NCBI RefSeq assembly: GCF_001559595.1
Contig: NZ_LNTY01000025.1
Location: 62,001-126,000 of the forward strand
Reading direction: 5' to 3'
From: Enterovibrio coralii
GTDB taxonomy: Bacteria; Pseudomonadota; Gammaproteobacteria; Enterobacterales; Vibrionaceae
Length of the DNA stretch: 64,000 bases
Part shown: positions 17,476-26,758 of the stretch, one piece after another
How the letters are laid out: every line of letters starts with the position of its first letter
Numbering within the stretch: position 1 is the stretch's first letter
The notes under the pieces: generated by a model
What the model saw: only the letters and a program-made list of their open reading frames with translations
Databases searched by the model: none
Told to the model about the DNA's origin: nothing
Translations under genes and position numbers: made by a program

Positions 17476-17913
17476 TCAAACGTCCAACTCCCCACGCATC
17501 AACGAAATCACTTCCTCGGCACGACGACCAACTTGTCTTGCCCAACGAGAGTCTCGCATCTCGGCCTCCACGCGGTTGATATCATCGTCTTGCAACGCTG
17601 CCAGCATCTTCTTAAATTTCAAAAGGCCTCGAACACCCAAGTTAAAAGCCATATTCACTAAGGCAATTTTCTGGTGTTGTTCCAGCTTGGCCACCCAAGG
17701 AAGGTGCTGCAATAATTGCCCTTCCGCTTCTTTGATATCATTGTCTAGCAGCATCATTGCTTCTGCTTCTGACACCCCAACATCAGCAAGATTTCTGCCC
17801 ACACCAATCGTTATTTTCCCAGCCGTGCAGTGATATGGTTTGAGTTCCAGTCCCTCATGACGTAACAACAATTTGCGATTCAGGGCCTTTCCTTCTTCAT
17901 TTAATAAGCTCAT
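17476..17913 (-). CDS. T4-type lysozyme (GH24 family)
   Basis: The 145-residue protein is a phage-type muramidase that cleaves the N-acetylmuramic acid to N-acetylglucosamine bond of peptidoglycan. The catalytic triad spacing E-8-(D/C)-5-T is met by Glu20, Cys29 and Thr35 in HEGLELKPYHCTAGKITIGV. The C-terminal half keeps ALVNMAFNLGVRGLLKFKKM and W-A-x-Q-V-G-R-R-A. There is no signal peptide or signal-arrest-release segment, so export would need a holin-like partner. Its ATG overlaps the UpxY-type stop codon (ATGA), showing translational coupling. No phage structural genes are nearby, so it looks like a domesticated lysozyme. Confidence 0.9.
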   Translation of the reverse strand: MSLLNEEGKALNRKLLLRHEGLELKPYHCTAGKITIGVGRNLADVGVSEAEAMMLLDNDIKEAEGQLLQHLPWVAKLEQHQKIALVNMAFNLGVRGLLKFKKMLAALQDDDINRVEAEMRDSRWARQVGRRAEEVISLMRGELDV

Positions 17914-18419
17914 CGAATTACCTCAGATTTAACGACGGAAGAAAGTGGAAGCGTCACAATGAGAGATTGCTGCAATGCTGTGACGTCCACCGCGACTTTT
18001 TTCTCACCATCCACTTCTACAAGGGTGCCGAGCATGCCTTTCAACGGACCGTTTGCAATCGCAACCGACTCGCCTTTCACCCAACGTCTGGACACGGCCG
18101 ACGTAGAAGGGAAGTGCTGAATAATGGTCTCGATTTGAATGATTTGGCTGTCGGGTATCGGCGTAGGATGGTTTCCAAAACGTATAAAATGGGAAAAACC
18201 GGGCATCGACTTGATCGTCTGAAGACCTTCCGTGTTTGTGTAGACAAACACATGAGATTTGAACAAAGGCTCGGAAATGATTTTCTTACGATCGCTCCAA
18301 ATACGCGTTACCGTCGCTAACGGCAAGAACGCCTCAATGCCTTCAATGTGTACTCTTTCAGCAAACTTTTTTTCTGCATTGGCTCGGGTATACACCGCGA
18401 ACCATTGATAGTTTTTCAT
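17910..18419 (-). CDS. NusG/RfaH-type (UpxY-like) transcription antiterminator 2
   Basis: The 169-residue protein opens with NYQWFAVYTRANAEKKFAER, the classic NGN-domain start, and continues with PLFKSHVFVYTNTEGLQTI and FSHFIRFGNHP. The C-terminal KOW region reads VAIANGPLKGMLGTLVEVDG. Family members (RfaH, LoaP, UpxY) travel with RNA polymerase and let it read through terminators in long or horizontally acquired operons. Here it lies second after the sigma-factor gene and is coupled to the lysozyme gene. A GGAGG site precedes the ATG. The ops-like site at 17335-17351 is a natural target. Confidence 0.9.
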   Translation of the reverse strand: MKNYQWFAVYTRANAEKKFAERVHIEGIEAFLPLATVTRIWSDRKKIISEPLFKSHVFVYTNTEGLQTIKSMPGFSHFIRFGNHPTPIPDSQIIQIETIIQHFPSTSAVSRRWVKGESVAIANGPLKGMLGTLVEVDGEKKVAVDVTALQQSLIVTLPLSSVVKSEVIR

Positions 18420-18472
18420 AGCGAATCCTCCCTACAAGGAACGAGCGTCGTAACATCAGCCACATCAGCATC

Positions 18473-18509
18473 GCGAACGTTTAATGTAACGACGTTCGCT
18501 GACGCTACC
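18473..18509 (-). promoter_or_regulatory. Hairpin plus partial ops-like motif in the UpxY-2 leader
   Basis: On the minus strand GGTAGCGT (18509-18502), the core of E. coli ops, is followed by a perfect stem, GCGAACGT (18499-18492 complement) with ACGTTCGC (18473-18480 complement). It lies between the sigma-factor stop and the UpxY-2 start. No T-run follows, so it is weaker than the 17335 site. Confidence 0.4.
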
Positions 18510-18530
18510 TGTGAAAGGGAGAAGTGGGGG

Positions 18531-19079
18531 TCAGTGAATGAAGGCTTTAATTTGCCTACGCGCTAGCTGAACACGCTTGCGCACATTTGCTTGAGATATC
18601 TGGAGCATTTCCGCGATCTCCGGATACTCCAGCTCCTCAATAAAACGATAGCGAACTACACGCTGCAAATCTGGAGTTAGCTTTTCGTACGCACGAACAA
18701 CGTCATTGAGGGTGTTCTCGCGTTGAATCTCATCTTCCAGAGGCTCGGTCGTCACGTGAGAAAAGTAGAAAAGGTCGGGGCTATGGGAGACGGTTTCACA
18801 AAGGTTGAGCTGCTTTTTATGATCGCGCAGTATGTCGATACAGATGTTATAGGTTAACTTACACAACCAAGAAAACGGGCTGTTGATCTGCTCACTTTTT
18901 CGTAAATAGTGGTGATAGGATTTATCCCTTGCTTGAGACATTGCATCCTCCACTCTGGCGACGTTACCGTTGAGCCATCGCATACAACAATTTCTTAAAC
19001 GGGAATGGTTATTCCCCCATAACATCCAGAATTCATCTGACGTCGTTCCCTGATGTCGAACAAGTGTTGGTTTTGTCAC
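18531..19079 (-). CDS. RNA polymerase sigma factor, sigma-70/ECF type
   Basis: The 182-residue protein has a region 2 (SPFSWLCKLTYNICIDILRD) and a region 4 helix-turn-helix (EYPEIAEMLQISQANVRKRV), with no region 1 or 3, so it is an ECF-like factor. Translation begins at GTG 19079, 7 bases after AGGAG. No anti-sigma gene is adjacent; the membrane proteins in the cluster show no such domain. It is the first gene of the accessory cluster and is therefore a candidate activator of it. Promoter targets are unknown. Confidence 0.88.
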   Translation of the reverse strand: MTKPTLVRHQGTTSDEFWMLWGNNHSRLRNCCMRWLNGNVARVEDAMSQARDKSYHHYLRKSEQINSPFSWLCKLTYNICIDILRDHKKQLNLCETVSHSPDLFYFSHVTTEPLEDEIQRENTLNDVVRAYEKLTPDLQRVVRYRFIEELEYPEIAEMLQISQANVRKRVQLARRQIKAFIH

Positions 19080-19532
19080 TGTCTTTCTCCTTTTTATTGT
19101 CGGAGGAAGACTTCGCTCAAGCGCTAATGTGAAAGCCAGCTCGATATTAGTGACGAGTTTTCATAACTTTTCAGTATGAGATCGCATAAAGATGAAAGAG
19201 TCAGTCCATATATCCATACAAACAAAGAGGCATCACAAAAAATCACAACACTTCGTAAGACCGTGTTTTATATGTAGTTACAGTTAGAGCGGCTGTTTTT
19301 GATTTTTGACAATGGTGCGACGCACCACTAGACGCCTAAAATACAAGTCATATTTTTGCGATTGGTATTCGAAAAGAGCGAAAGAGAGCATTGTGGAAAG
19401 GTGACAACTATGTGCACCCAAAATTCGAAGGAGGTTTGGTTTAATCACAAAAAGCAGTTGGAGCAAAAAAAATCGGCTGACTAGCGCGAGCTCTTCAACC
19501 GACTTAAAAACGTAATCCAGATAAATCGTTAT
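19080..19532. other. Intergenic region upstream of the sigma-factor gene
   Basis: About 450 AT-rich bases with no supported gene. It should hold the promoter of the accessory cluster (minus strand) and the 3' side of the small membrane protein gene at 19533-19877. No clear -35/-10 pair was identified. Confidence 0.4.
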
Positions 19533-19877
19533 CTATTTGACCACGTTCTCAATTATTGTTGTTTTTAGCTGACGAATTTTGACTTCTTTGTAGGTGAAGA
19601 TACCCAGCATCGCAATCGTGACGCCCACACAGGTATATAGCTGAAGCGGTGAGTAAACACCTAAATTGGTGAACAAAAAATACAGCATGATGGCGACAAG
19701 AAATGCTTGAGAAACCCAACGAGACTTATCGTTAAAATTGAAGGCCTTCCTCTCCTCGTCCCACTTCACGTGAACACGCCCGACGAGAAAACCCATCTTA
19801 ATCATCAAGCCGCCCGTGATCTCTTCATAGTCGATATGATTCAGAGCCAGATATTTTTGTAGTCCCTTAAGACTCAT
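19533..19877 (-). CDS. Small protein with two membrane spans, unknown function
   Basis: The 114-residue protein has a soluble N-terminal half (ITGGLMIKMGFLVGRVHVKW) and two hydrophobic segments (WVSQAFLVAIMLYFLFTNL and YTCVGVTIAMLGIFTYKEV) followed by a short basic tail. I do not recognise the family. It has its own ribosome site (GGAGAAGCGA before the ATG) and lies between the accessory cluster and luxM, on the opposite strand to luxM. It may be unrelated to either. Confidence 0.65.
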   Translation of the reverse strand: MSLKGLQKYLALNHIDYEEITGGLMIKMGFLVGRVHVKWDEERKAFNFNDKSRWVSQAFLVAIMLYFLFTNLGVYSPLQLYTCVGVTIAMLGIFTYKEVKIRQLKTTIIENVVK

Positions 19878-20265
19878 TCGCTTCTCCTAACGTCGCGCTT
19901 TTTAAGGTCATGGCGTTGTCGCTTGATGCTGTCGATCATACCAAAACTGCTAAGTCTCGACAGTGCCATTAGAAACGAAAGTTGTTTCAAGGCAATAACT
20001 CACCTGAGAACCTTCCCCTTTAGTACACCTTACCCCAGCACCTTGACTGCTTCGGCAAAAGGCAGGCCTACAACAGTCGTTTCAGTATGTTTTTTCTAGA
20101 AAAGCCTGAATTGAAGGAATTTTTTGAGACACGCCTAAAAATGAGAATATATTTGTCTGCCACTTTCATTTTGTATGAATTTATTTACTTGAAAGCCCCC
20201 ATATCTGTACTTTGAAGACCGTACAATTGTCTAGATTTTTACGACCACTAGTCGAGGAGTTTAGA
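19878..20265. other. Intergenic region upstream of luxM
   Basis: About 390 bases with no supported gene. It should hold the luxM-luxN promoter and any control sites. The last part is AT-rich, as expected for a promoter, but no consensus could be placed with confidence. Confidence 0.4.
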
Positions 20266-21519
20266 ATGTACGACTTACATACCATCCACAACGCACTTGA
20301 AAACACACCAAACAGCCTCAGCTTTCTTCTCCCAAACGAAAAAGAAAAGCAGCTATTCCTACAATCAATTAATGATTATATGGAAGCGACTCAACAGCAT
20401 GACCTATTTGAAAAAATTGTGACTTACCGATACCAGGAGGTACTAAAGGAGCTACCATCAAACCAGACGAAAGGAAACCTCTACACCACTCTTACTGGTC
20501 CAATTGGTCAAACAATTATGGGCATCAGAGAGATGCCTGACTTCCCTACCGTTTTTCTGACTATCGAAAAAACAGCGATCAACTATTTCGGAGACATGTT
20601 GAATTGCTGGGCAGAGTTGAGGGCCTTTCAGATTAATGAAGCTGCACGTATTCACATTGAGCAATTAGGTGACTCTGAGGCTCATGTTTATGAGGAAATT
20701 GCCATCAATGAGAACTACAAATCTGAGGTTGTTAAAGACATTAAGAGCGATTCTCGATTATTTCTTACCACTTTCTCTAATGTGCCAATGAGCCTAAGCA
20801 GCGCAAATATCCTTATAAATCTTGAAACCTTTGTTAAACAGCAGCACTGGTACGAGATGCTTTATTACTTAGACATCTCTGGATCTGGCGAGCATTTCAT
20901 TCTGTATCAGGAAGCTCCTAAAAACACACCAGTTCTTCTAGCATCAGCATTGATACAGCGTTGGCACCAAAAGGAGAATTGGTTGACGTTTGATCCATTT
21001 TTTAGAACAGAGAATTGGACACTATCATTGGACAGTGAGAAGATCCTTGCTTTAGAGCGTTCTAATGTGTTTAAAAACATGATTCGCTCTAAAGTGGATA
21101 CCTCAACAATAGAGGCATTCAGTTATTCATTGCTGGACACGATTTCTCAAAAAGACGCTGTCTGCGAAATTATCCGAATGGCGATCAGTGGGCCGAGAGA
21201 AAAGCTTAACCACATACTCTTCAGCACCCTGAAAAACCTGACGATTTCACTAGCGGAGATAGGTTTAGAGGTTGCCTATACGATTGTGGAGCAGCCGTCT
21301 ATTTTGAGTTTTTATCAGTCCGTCAACGAAGATACTGAGACAACGTTGCCATACGTTTCGCTCTGCTATCAGAGAGTTGAAGGCACTGGGCTAACAACAT
21401 TCCAAGGGATTGTGTTTACAACGCCTATGGGTGAAGCATTCAAACAGTGCAGCTTCAGAGAATATAACAAGCGAATTATTTCCATGAGACGACTAGCAAG
21501 AGCTGCAGCCAATGTATGA
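20266..21519 (+). CDS. luxM: Acyl-homoserine-lactone synthase, LuxM/AinS family
   Basis: This 417-residue enzyme makes an acyl-homoserine lactone signal from S-adenosylmethionine and an acyl donor. It belongs to the LuxM/AinS/VanM type found only in Vibrionaceae, not the LuxI type. Recognition rests on overall length, the central INYFGDMLNCWAELRAFQIN region and FHxxxYxE-like C-terminal parts, and above all on the LuxN-like kinase immediately downstream, the conserved arrangement in Vibrio. The ATG at 20266 follows GAGGAG by 7 bases; a TTG 18 codons earlier has no such site. The signal's chain length cannot be read from sequence. Confidence 0.88.
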   Translation: MYDLHTIHNALENTPNSLSFLLPNEKEKQLFLQSINDYMEATQQHDLFEKIVTYRYQEVLKELPSNQTKGNLYTTLTGPIGQTIMGIREMPDFPTVFLTIEKTAINYFGDMLNCWAELRAFQINEAARIHIEQLGDSEAHVYEEIAINENYKSEVVKDIKSDSRLFLTTFSNVPMSLSSANILINLETFVKQQHWYEMLYYLDISGSGEHFILYQEAPKNTPVLLASALIQRWHQKENWLTFDPFFRTENWTLSLDSEKILALERSNVFKNMIRSKVDTSTIEAFSYSLLDTISQKDAVCEIIRMAISGPREKLNHILFSTLKNLTISLAEIGLEVAYTIVEQPSILSFYQSVNEDTETTLPYVSLCYQRVEGTGLTTFQGIVFTTPMGEAFKQCSFREYNKRIISMRRLARAAANV

Positions 21520-24462
21520 TTTAGCGTACTCTTCTTCAGCAAACTACGTAGCCATGCTTCTCAGTGTTATCGCATTTGTGGTGATGCTTTGGGCCGCCTA
21601 TTTTGCTATCACATTGACCAGAAAGAAGTCGGGAATCTCCCGACCTCTTTACGTACCTATACGCTTTACACTGTACTCATCTCTGTATGGATACTGTCGA
21701 ATGCATTCTTCCAATCGTCACTGTTGGTTGATTGCAGCCAAGGTGTAACACTCGGCATGGCGATGTTGGCAAACGTCGTGTCAGGTCTAGCATTCTCATT
21801 TGCCTATTTGTTTTCTTGCCGCCTCGTATCAGAGAGAGCAAGCTACAAAATCACAAAATGGCAATGGGGTGTTTTCTGCCTATCCGTGTTAATCACTCTG
21901 ACAACAAACGCGGCCCCAGGGCTCAGCGTTACCAATGTTGATGTTGAAGATATTGGCAAGTTCGTGATCCATTTTGGACCAACCAGTGGGTTATTCTTTG
22001 GAAGCCTTATACTGTTAATCATTCTCACATTAAAAAACTTCATTGCATCAAGCAAAAGTTCGCTAATGCTCAAGCGTGTGAAGTCAACGTATATGGTGTT
22101 TGGGATGGTGGCTTTTATCGTGTCCACCTTTGCCGCACATTTCCTAATACCAGTGGTTTTCAACGACTTCTCCGCAGTTTGGGTTCCTCCCGCGCTTTCT
22201 ATAGTGGAAGCTTTAATGGTTGGATACGCACTGTTAAGCGATCGTTTTTACAGCTTGCGTTATATGTTTTTAGGCTGCTCGAGCTTCCTTTTAAACGCAT
22301 CTGTTTACATCCTTCCCGTTGCGGCGATTGCTTATTTTGGACAGGGGCAAAATACTGTCGCAGTACTTGTAGCTTTGACGATGCTAACAGGGATTTTCTG
22401 GCACAAAACCCATGACTTTTTCCACTCTCAATTCAATCGACTGATTTACCGCGAAAAAGGTAACCCAGTTGAGAACATTAGTAGCCTAATTTCAGAATTT
22501 CGATACTCCACTGAACAAGCAATTGAAAGGCTAAATGGTGTCTTGAATGCAAAATTAGGCCAGATTCATCGAGTAAACAATAACGCGAGAAGTAAGGTGT
22601 TTTTACCATACTTTAAGGGAAATCGGTCGGTTTTAGTAAGAGAGGAGTTGGAGTATCAAATTAAACACGGAAGGGAGAGCAACAAAGACACCCTCAGCCA
22701 TATAGCTCACGAAATGAGAAGCTCAGACATCTCATTGGTGTTACCAATTACCAATGAGAAGGATGAAATTATTTACTTCTACACTGTGAGTAAAGATGAA
22801 AAGCTTCCACTTTTCACCAATGAAGAAATACTCGGTCTCCAACTGCTTTTTGATGCAGCAAGTAGATTCATCATTACCGAGGAGAAAATCAGAAAGTCTC
22901 GAGTTCTCGCGGGTTCTATTGCCCATGAGATTAGAAACCCACTGACCAAGATCAACTACCATTTTGAAAGAATTGACGCGGACATGTTTGGCGGTGAAGA
23001 GAGTAGAGCTGATTCAATTACTTCGCCTGATATGAAAAGAATTTACCAAGAGCTGTTAGAGGGAAAAAAAGCAGTTCAATTGGGTAATCGTTTTATCGAC
23101 GCTATTTTGGATGAAATGAATGGAGAAGGGATTAGTACAGCTCGATTTAAAGAGTATTCAGCAGCAAAACTAACTTCTCAAGCACTCAATGACTTCAGCT
23201 TCAACAGTGAAGAACATAAACGCCGAGTGATCTTGGATATGCAGACCGACTTTGATTTTCATGGCAGTGATACCTTGTACAGCTTTGTGATATTCAATCT
23301 TCTGAAAAATGCAGTCTGCTACTTCGATACTCATCCGAAAAGCAAAGTCCACATTCGTTTTAGTGCCACTGAAGACAAGAATTTGGTTCGAGTCATTGAT
23401 ACAGGACCCGGCATCACGTTAGAACAAAAAGAGCATATCTTTGACGAATATTACTCTTTTGGAAAACGAAACGGCAGCGGATTAGGGTTGGCATATTGTC
23501 GGCGAGTAATGGAGTCGTTTGGTGGCAATATCGACGTCCGATCTGTGCCTGGTGTCTTTACTGAGTTTGTGCTCACATTTCCTGTACTGAATGAAGTCAA
23601 CCATTTATCTACGTTAATCAAGCCTCTAACCCAAGCATTTCAAGGTAAAAAGTGTCTCGCTATTTGTGATAGAAACGTCTTCGCCCTTCTGTCCTCAGAG
23701 TTTGAATCGTTGGGGGCTCAGGTCGTATTTTATTCAGATGAGAGTGCTAAACTTTCTCTCTCAATGATGGAGGCTTTCGATGTAATACTCATCGATGCCA
23801 ACCGTATTGAGAATACGTTCAATTTCATTAAACAACTACGCTCGGGCGAGTTTGGTCATCAGGCCCAAGTTACTCCTATTTGGATTCACAACGCTCTTCA
23901 TTGTGAGTCTGAGGAAAAACTTGTAGCGGCAGAAGTCAACAATCTAACTCAGGGAGAAATCGAAAGTGTGTTCGACCGACTCTCTTTTTTACGTTCCTTG
24001 GAAGCTATCATTGCCGATGGCGGATTAAGTAGATTGGGTTGTTTGATAGGTAGCAAAGTTCTCGTTGTTGATGATATGCAAGTGAACCGTTTATTAGTTC
24101 AGAGCTATTTAGCCAAGGAAGGGGTCGTTGTTATACATGCTTCCTCCGGTCCAGAAGCGATAGCAAAGGCAAAAAATGAACATGTTGATTTGGTGCTAAT
24201 GGACATTCAAATGCCCGGTATGAATGGGATAGAGGCGACTAAGACCATCCGCCGCTTAGTAGGAAACATTCCAATTATTGCCTTGTCCGGAGAATACGGT
24301 GAGGACGCGCTAGATTCTATCGGAAAGACGATGGATGACCATTTGGTGAAACCTATTACAAAGCAACAATTAGTAAGAATGCTAAAAAAATGGCTCGCAT
24401 CCCAATCGGCGATGAAGCATTTAAAAACGCATAGTCTGCTCTCAGACTCGGACACCCCTTAA
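21512..24462 (+). CDS. luxN: LuxN/AinR-type hybrid sensor kinase for AHL, frameshifted near the start
   Basis: This is the membrane receptor for the signal made by LuxM. The N-terminal third has about nine hydrophobic spans, then a HisKA domain with the phospho-acceptor in AGSIAHEIRNPLTKI (His codon at 22924), an HATPase domain (NLLKNAV, DTGPGI, GSGLGLAYC) and a C-terminal receiver with Asp in VLMDIQMPGMNG (codon at 24202). It should feed phosphate to LuxU/LuxO. The first residues MYDLAYSSSANYVAMLLSV start at 21512, overlapping the luxM stop, in one frame; the rest is in another. Restoring one T near 21665 joins them. The corrected protein is about 983 residues. Confidence 0.9.
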
Positions 24463-24467
24463 CGACT

Positions 24468-24496
24468 TAAAAAGCCCCTCTCAAGGGGCTTTTTTA
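24468..24496 (+). terminator. Terminator of luxM-luxN
   Basis: AAAAGCCCCT pairs with AGGGGCTTTT around a short loop, followed by Ts, 6 bases after the luxN stop codon. It may also serve the converging EamA gene. Confidence 0.85.
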
Positions 24497-24513
24497 TTGC
24501 TCTTTTCACGTCG

Positions 24514-25443
24514 TTATTTCGCCGATTGAGGCTTGAGCCGTTGCCACAATCTACCGTCGATTGCAGACAATCCAAGGGCGATGAGCAACATACCGATTAG
24601 GTGAATCAAACCCAGAGACTCACCCAAGAATACCGTTCCCAAAAACACTGCAGAAACTGGCACGAGCAAGGTCACCAGCAACACATTTGTCGCACCTGCC
24701 ACTTCCAGAATTTTGAAATACAGAACGTAAGCCACGGCCGTTGAAAGAATGGCTAAGGCGAAAATCGAAGCCCAAACAGATGTGTTTACATCCCCAATTC
24801 CAGCAACCCCATCGACATACAGGGTAATTGGAAGCATTACGATTGAAGAGGCGGTCACTTGCCCTGCGGCGACGACAATTGGGTTTATTTGCAGGGTTTT
24901 AAATCGGCGACCAAACACACCCGCGAAGGCATAAGACACCGTCGCCCCGACAATCGCCAACTGCGCAAGCAAGGTGCCTGTGCCGCCTAACGCAGGCACA
25001 CCTATCATCACCACCACGCCAGTAAAACCTATCGTGACACCGATGATTTTAAGCGGTGTAGGCCGCTCATCTGGTAATAAAAGCCCCGCTACAATCACGG
25101 CAAAAATGGGCGTTGCGGCGTTCAGTATTGACGCTAGCCCAGACGCAATTTGGGTTTGTCCCCACACAATCAGCACAAACGGAATGACGTTGTTCAACAT
25201 CCCCATGCCGAAAAACGCGAGCCAGACTTGTCGTGACAAGTGAGGACGAATACCGATCACAAACGCAAAGCTCCACAGCGCGATAGCCGCGATACTCACG
25301 CGAAGAAACGTGATTGTCAGTGCAGGCAACTCGCCGACCGCGACACCCACGAAGAAAAAAGAACCGCCCCACAGCATGGAGAGAAGAATCAATAGAAGCC
25401 ACACTCTGGCAGACATGGTTGAGCTAATCGTTGTTGTCATCAC
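24514..25443 (-). CDS. EamA/DMT-family transporter
   Basis: The 309-residue inner-membrane protein has ten predicted spans in two EamA repeats (MLWGGSFFFVGVAVGELPAL in repeat 1; SYAFAGVFGRRF in repeat 2), ending in a basic tail. Members export or import metabolites such as amino acids or nucleotides; the substrate cannot be read from sequence. It converges on luxN and is divergent from the ada gene with about 180 bases between. Two ATGs in tandem give a choice of start of one residue. Confidence 0.9.
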   Translation of the reverse strand: MMTTTISSTMSARVWLLLILLSMLWGGSFFFVGVAVGELPALTITFLRVSIAAIALWSFAFVIGIRPHLSRQVWLAFFGMGMLNNVIPFVLIVWGQTQIASGLASILNAATPIFAVIVAGLLLPDERPTPLKIIGVTIGFTGVVVMIGVPALGGTGTLLAQLAIVGATVSYAFAGVFGRRFKTLQINPIVVAAGQVTASSIVMLPITLYVDGVAGIGDVNTSVWASIFALAILSTAVAYVLYFKILEVAGATNVLLVTLLVPVSAVFLGTVFLGESLGLIHLIGMLLIALGLSAIDGRLWQRLKPQSAK

Positions 25444-25625
25444 TTAGGTCCTGTCGTCATTCCATGTTCCCAGACTAAAGCCATTAAAAAGCACAAAACA
25501 TCCGATTCTTGCGCATCATTTAGCCATGCTATATATAATTCCCCAACCATTTTCGGATGGAGCCTTGTCTTGCTCTGTGGTGTGATAGCGATAATTCGTT
25601 GGGCAACACAATGGCTGGAGTGCAA

Positions 25626-26684
25626 ATGACCACGCTAACAAAACTTGAGATGGAAACCGCAGTCGCAAACCGAGACAACCGCTATGACAGACGGTTTATC
25701 TATGGCGTTATCACCACCGGCGTGTTTTGCCATCCCTCTTGCACATCAAAGTCTGCCAACCCAGATAACATGCGCTTTTTTGCCGATGCACAGCACGCTA
25801 TTCAAGCAGGTTTTCGTCCCTGTAAGCGTTGCTATACCGACACGCAAGATACACGAACGCGGCAATTGATTGATGTGGTTCGATATATCGAAGCCCATTG
25901 TGAAGATAAGCTCACCCTACAAACGTTAGCGGATATGGCGGACTTGTCCCCGTCTCGCTTTCAAAAAGTGTTCAAAAGCACGTTTGGCATCTCACCCAAA
26001 GCCTATCAAGATGCCTTTCGCATGCGCCGCTTTAAGCAGTCGTTGAAAACAGGCAACAGCGTGACGGATGCGATTTACGACTCCGGTTTTGGCTCAATCA
26101 GTCGCGTCTACGGCGAAGAATCCCGCAAAATGGGCATGAATCCAAAAACCTACAAAGCAGGTGGCGAAGGAGAAACCATCTATTTCACCTGCCGCGAAAC
26201 CAAGCTCGGGCTCTTGCTGATGGCCGCCACAGACATTGGCGTATGCTGTGTGCAGTTTGGTGATGATGAAGCATCACTGGTTACCTTGCTTGAGCAGGAG
26301 TTCCCGAAGGCGCAGTTAGCAGCGTCGGATGCCCAAACCAGCCATGAACTGGACGATTGGATAACCGCACTGGATAGCCACATTAGCCAAGGCGCGCCCA
26401 AGCCAGATTTACCGCTCGATTTACGAGGTACCGTTTTCCAGATCAAAGTCTGGCAGTTTCTCTTAAGCATCAAAGACGGAGAGGTTTGCAGCTATGGCGA
26501 TGTCGCCAACGAAATCGGCAGCCCAAAAGCAGTGAGAGCCGTAGGTACCGCTTGTGGTAAAAACCGCATTGGCGTTCTAGTACCTTGTCATCGCGTACTG
26601 AGAAACGATGGCAGCTTGGGCGGTTATCGATGGGGATTGGAGCGGAAAAAGGCCTTGCTTGAACAAGAAAAACAAGCCGTATGA
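25626..26684 (+). CDS. ada: Bifunctional DNA-methylation repair protein and regulator Ada
   Basis: The 352-residue protein has the complete Ada layout. The N-terminal zinc domain has Cys pairs in GVFCHPSCTS and RPCKRC and repairs methylphosphotriesters. The central AraC-type helix-turn-helix (LQTLADMADLSPSRFQKVF) activates target genes. The C-terminal domain carries the active-site Cys in VPCHRVL and removes methyl from O6-methylguanine. The ATG at 25626 has GGAG at the right distance; upstream in-frame ATGs lack a site. A bidirectional terminator follows. It is divergent from the EamA gene. Confidence 0.93.
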   Translation: MTTLTKLEMETAVANRDNRYDRRFIYGVITTGVFCHPSCTSKSANPDNMRFFADAQHAIQAGFRPCKRCYTDTQDTRTRQLIDVVRYIEAHCEDKLTLQTLADMADLSPSRFQKVFKSTFGISPKAYQDAFRMRRFKQSLKTGNSVTDAIYDSGFGSISRVYGEESRKMGMNPKTYKAGGEGETIYFTCRETKLGLLLMAATDIGVCCVQFGDDEASLVTLLEQEFPKAQLAASDAQTSHELDDWITALDSHISQGAPKPDLPLDLRGTVFQIKVWQFLLSIKDGEVCSYGDVANEIGSPKAVRAVGTACGKNRIGVLVPCHRVLRNDGSLGGYRWGLERKKALLEQEKQAV

Positions 26685-26708
26685 GACTCCGTTTTCCGCC
26701 CCAAAAAC

Positions 26709-26735
26709 AAAGCCTATCTCGACGAGATAGGCTTT
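26709..26735. terminator. Bidirectional terminator between ada and ppsA
   Basis: AAAGCCTATCTC (26709-26720) pairs with GAGATAGGCTTT (26724-26735), with A- and T-runs on either side, between two converging genes. Confidence 0.85.
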
Positions 26736-26758
26736 TGTGTTTCAGCAAGATTGATACA

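Noticed and set aside
11071..19079. Prophage remnant
   Set aside because: Only lysozyme-like genes point to phage. No integrase, capsid, tail, terminase or att repeats were seen, and the sigma factor and antiterminators argue for a chromosomal system.
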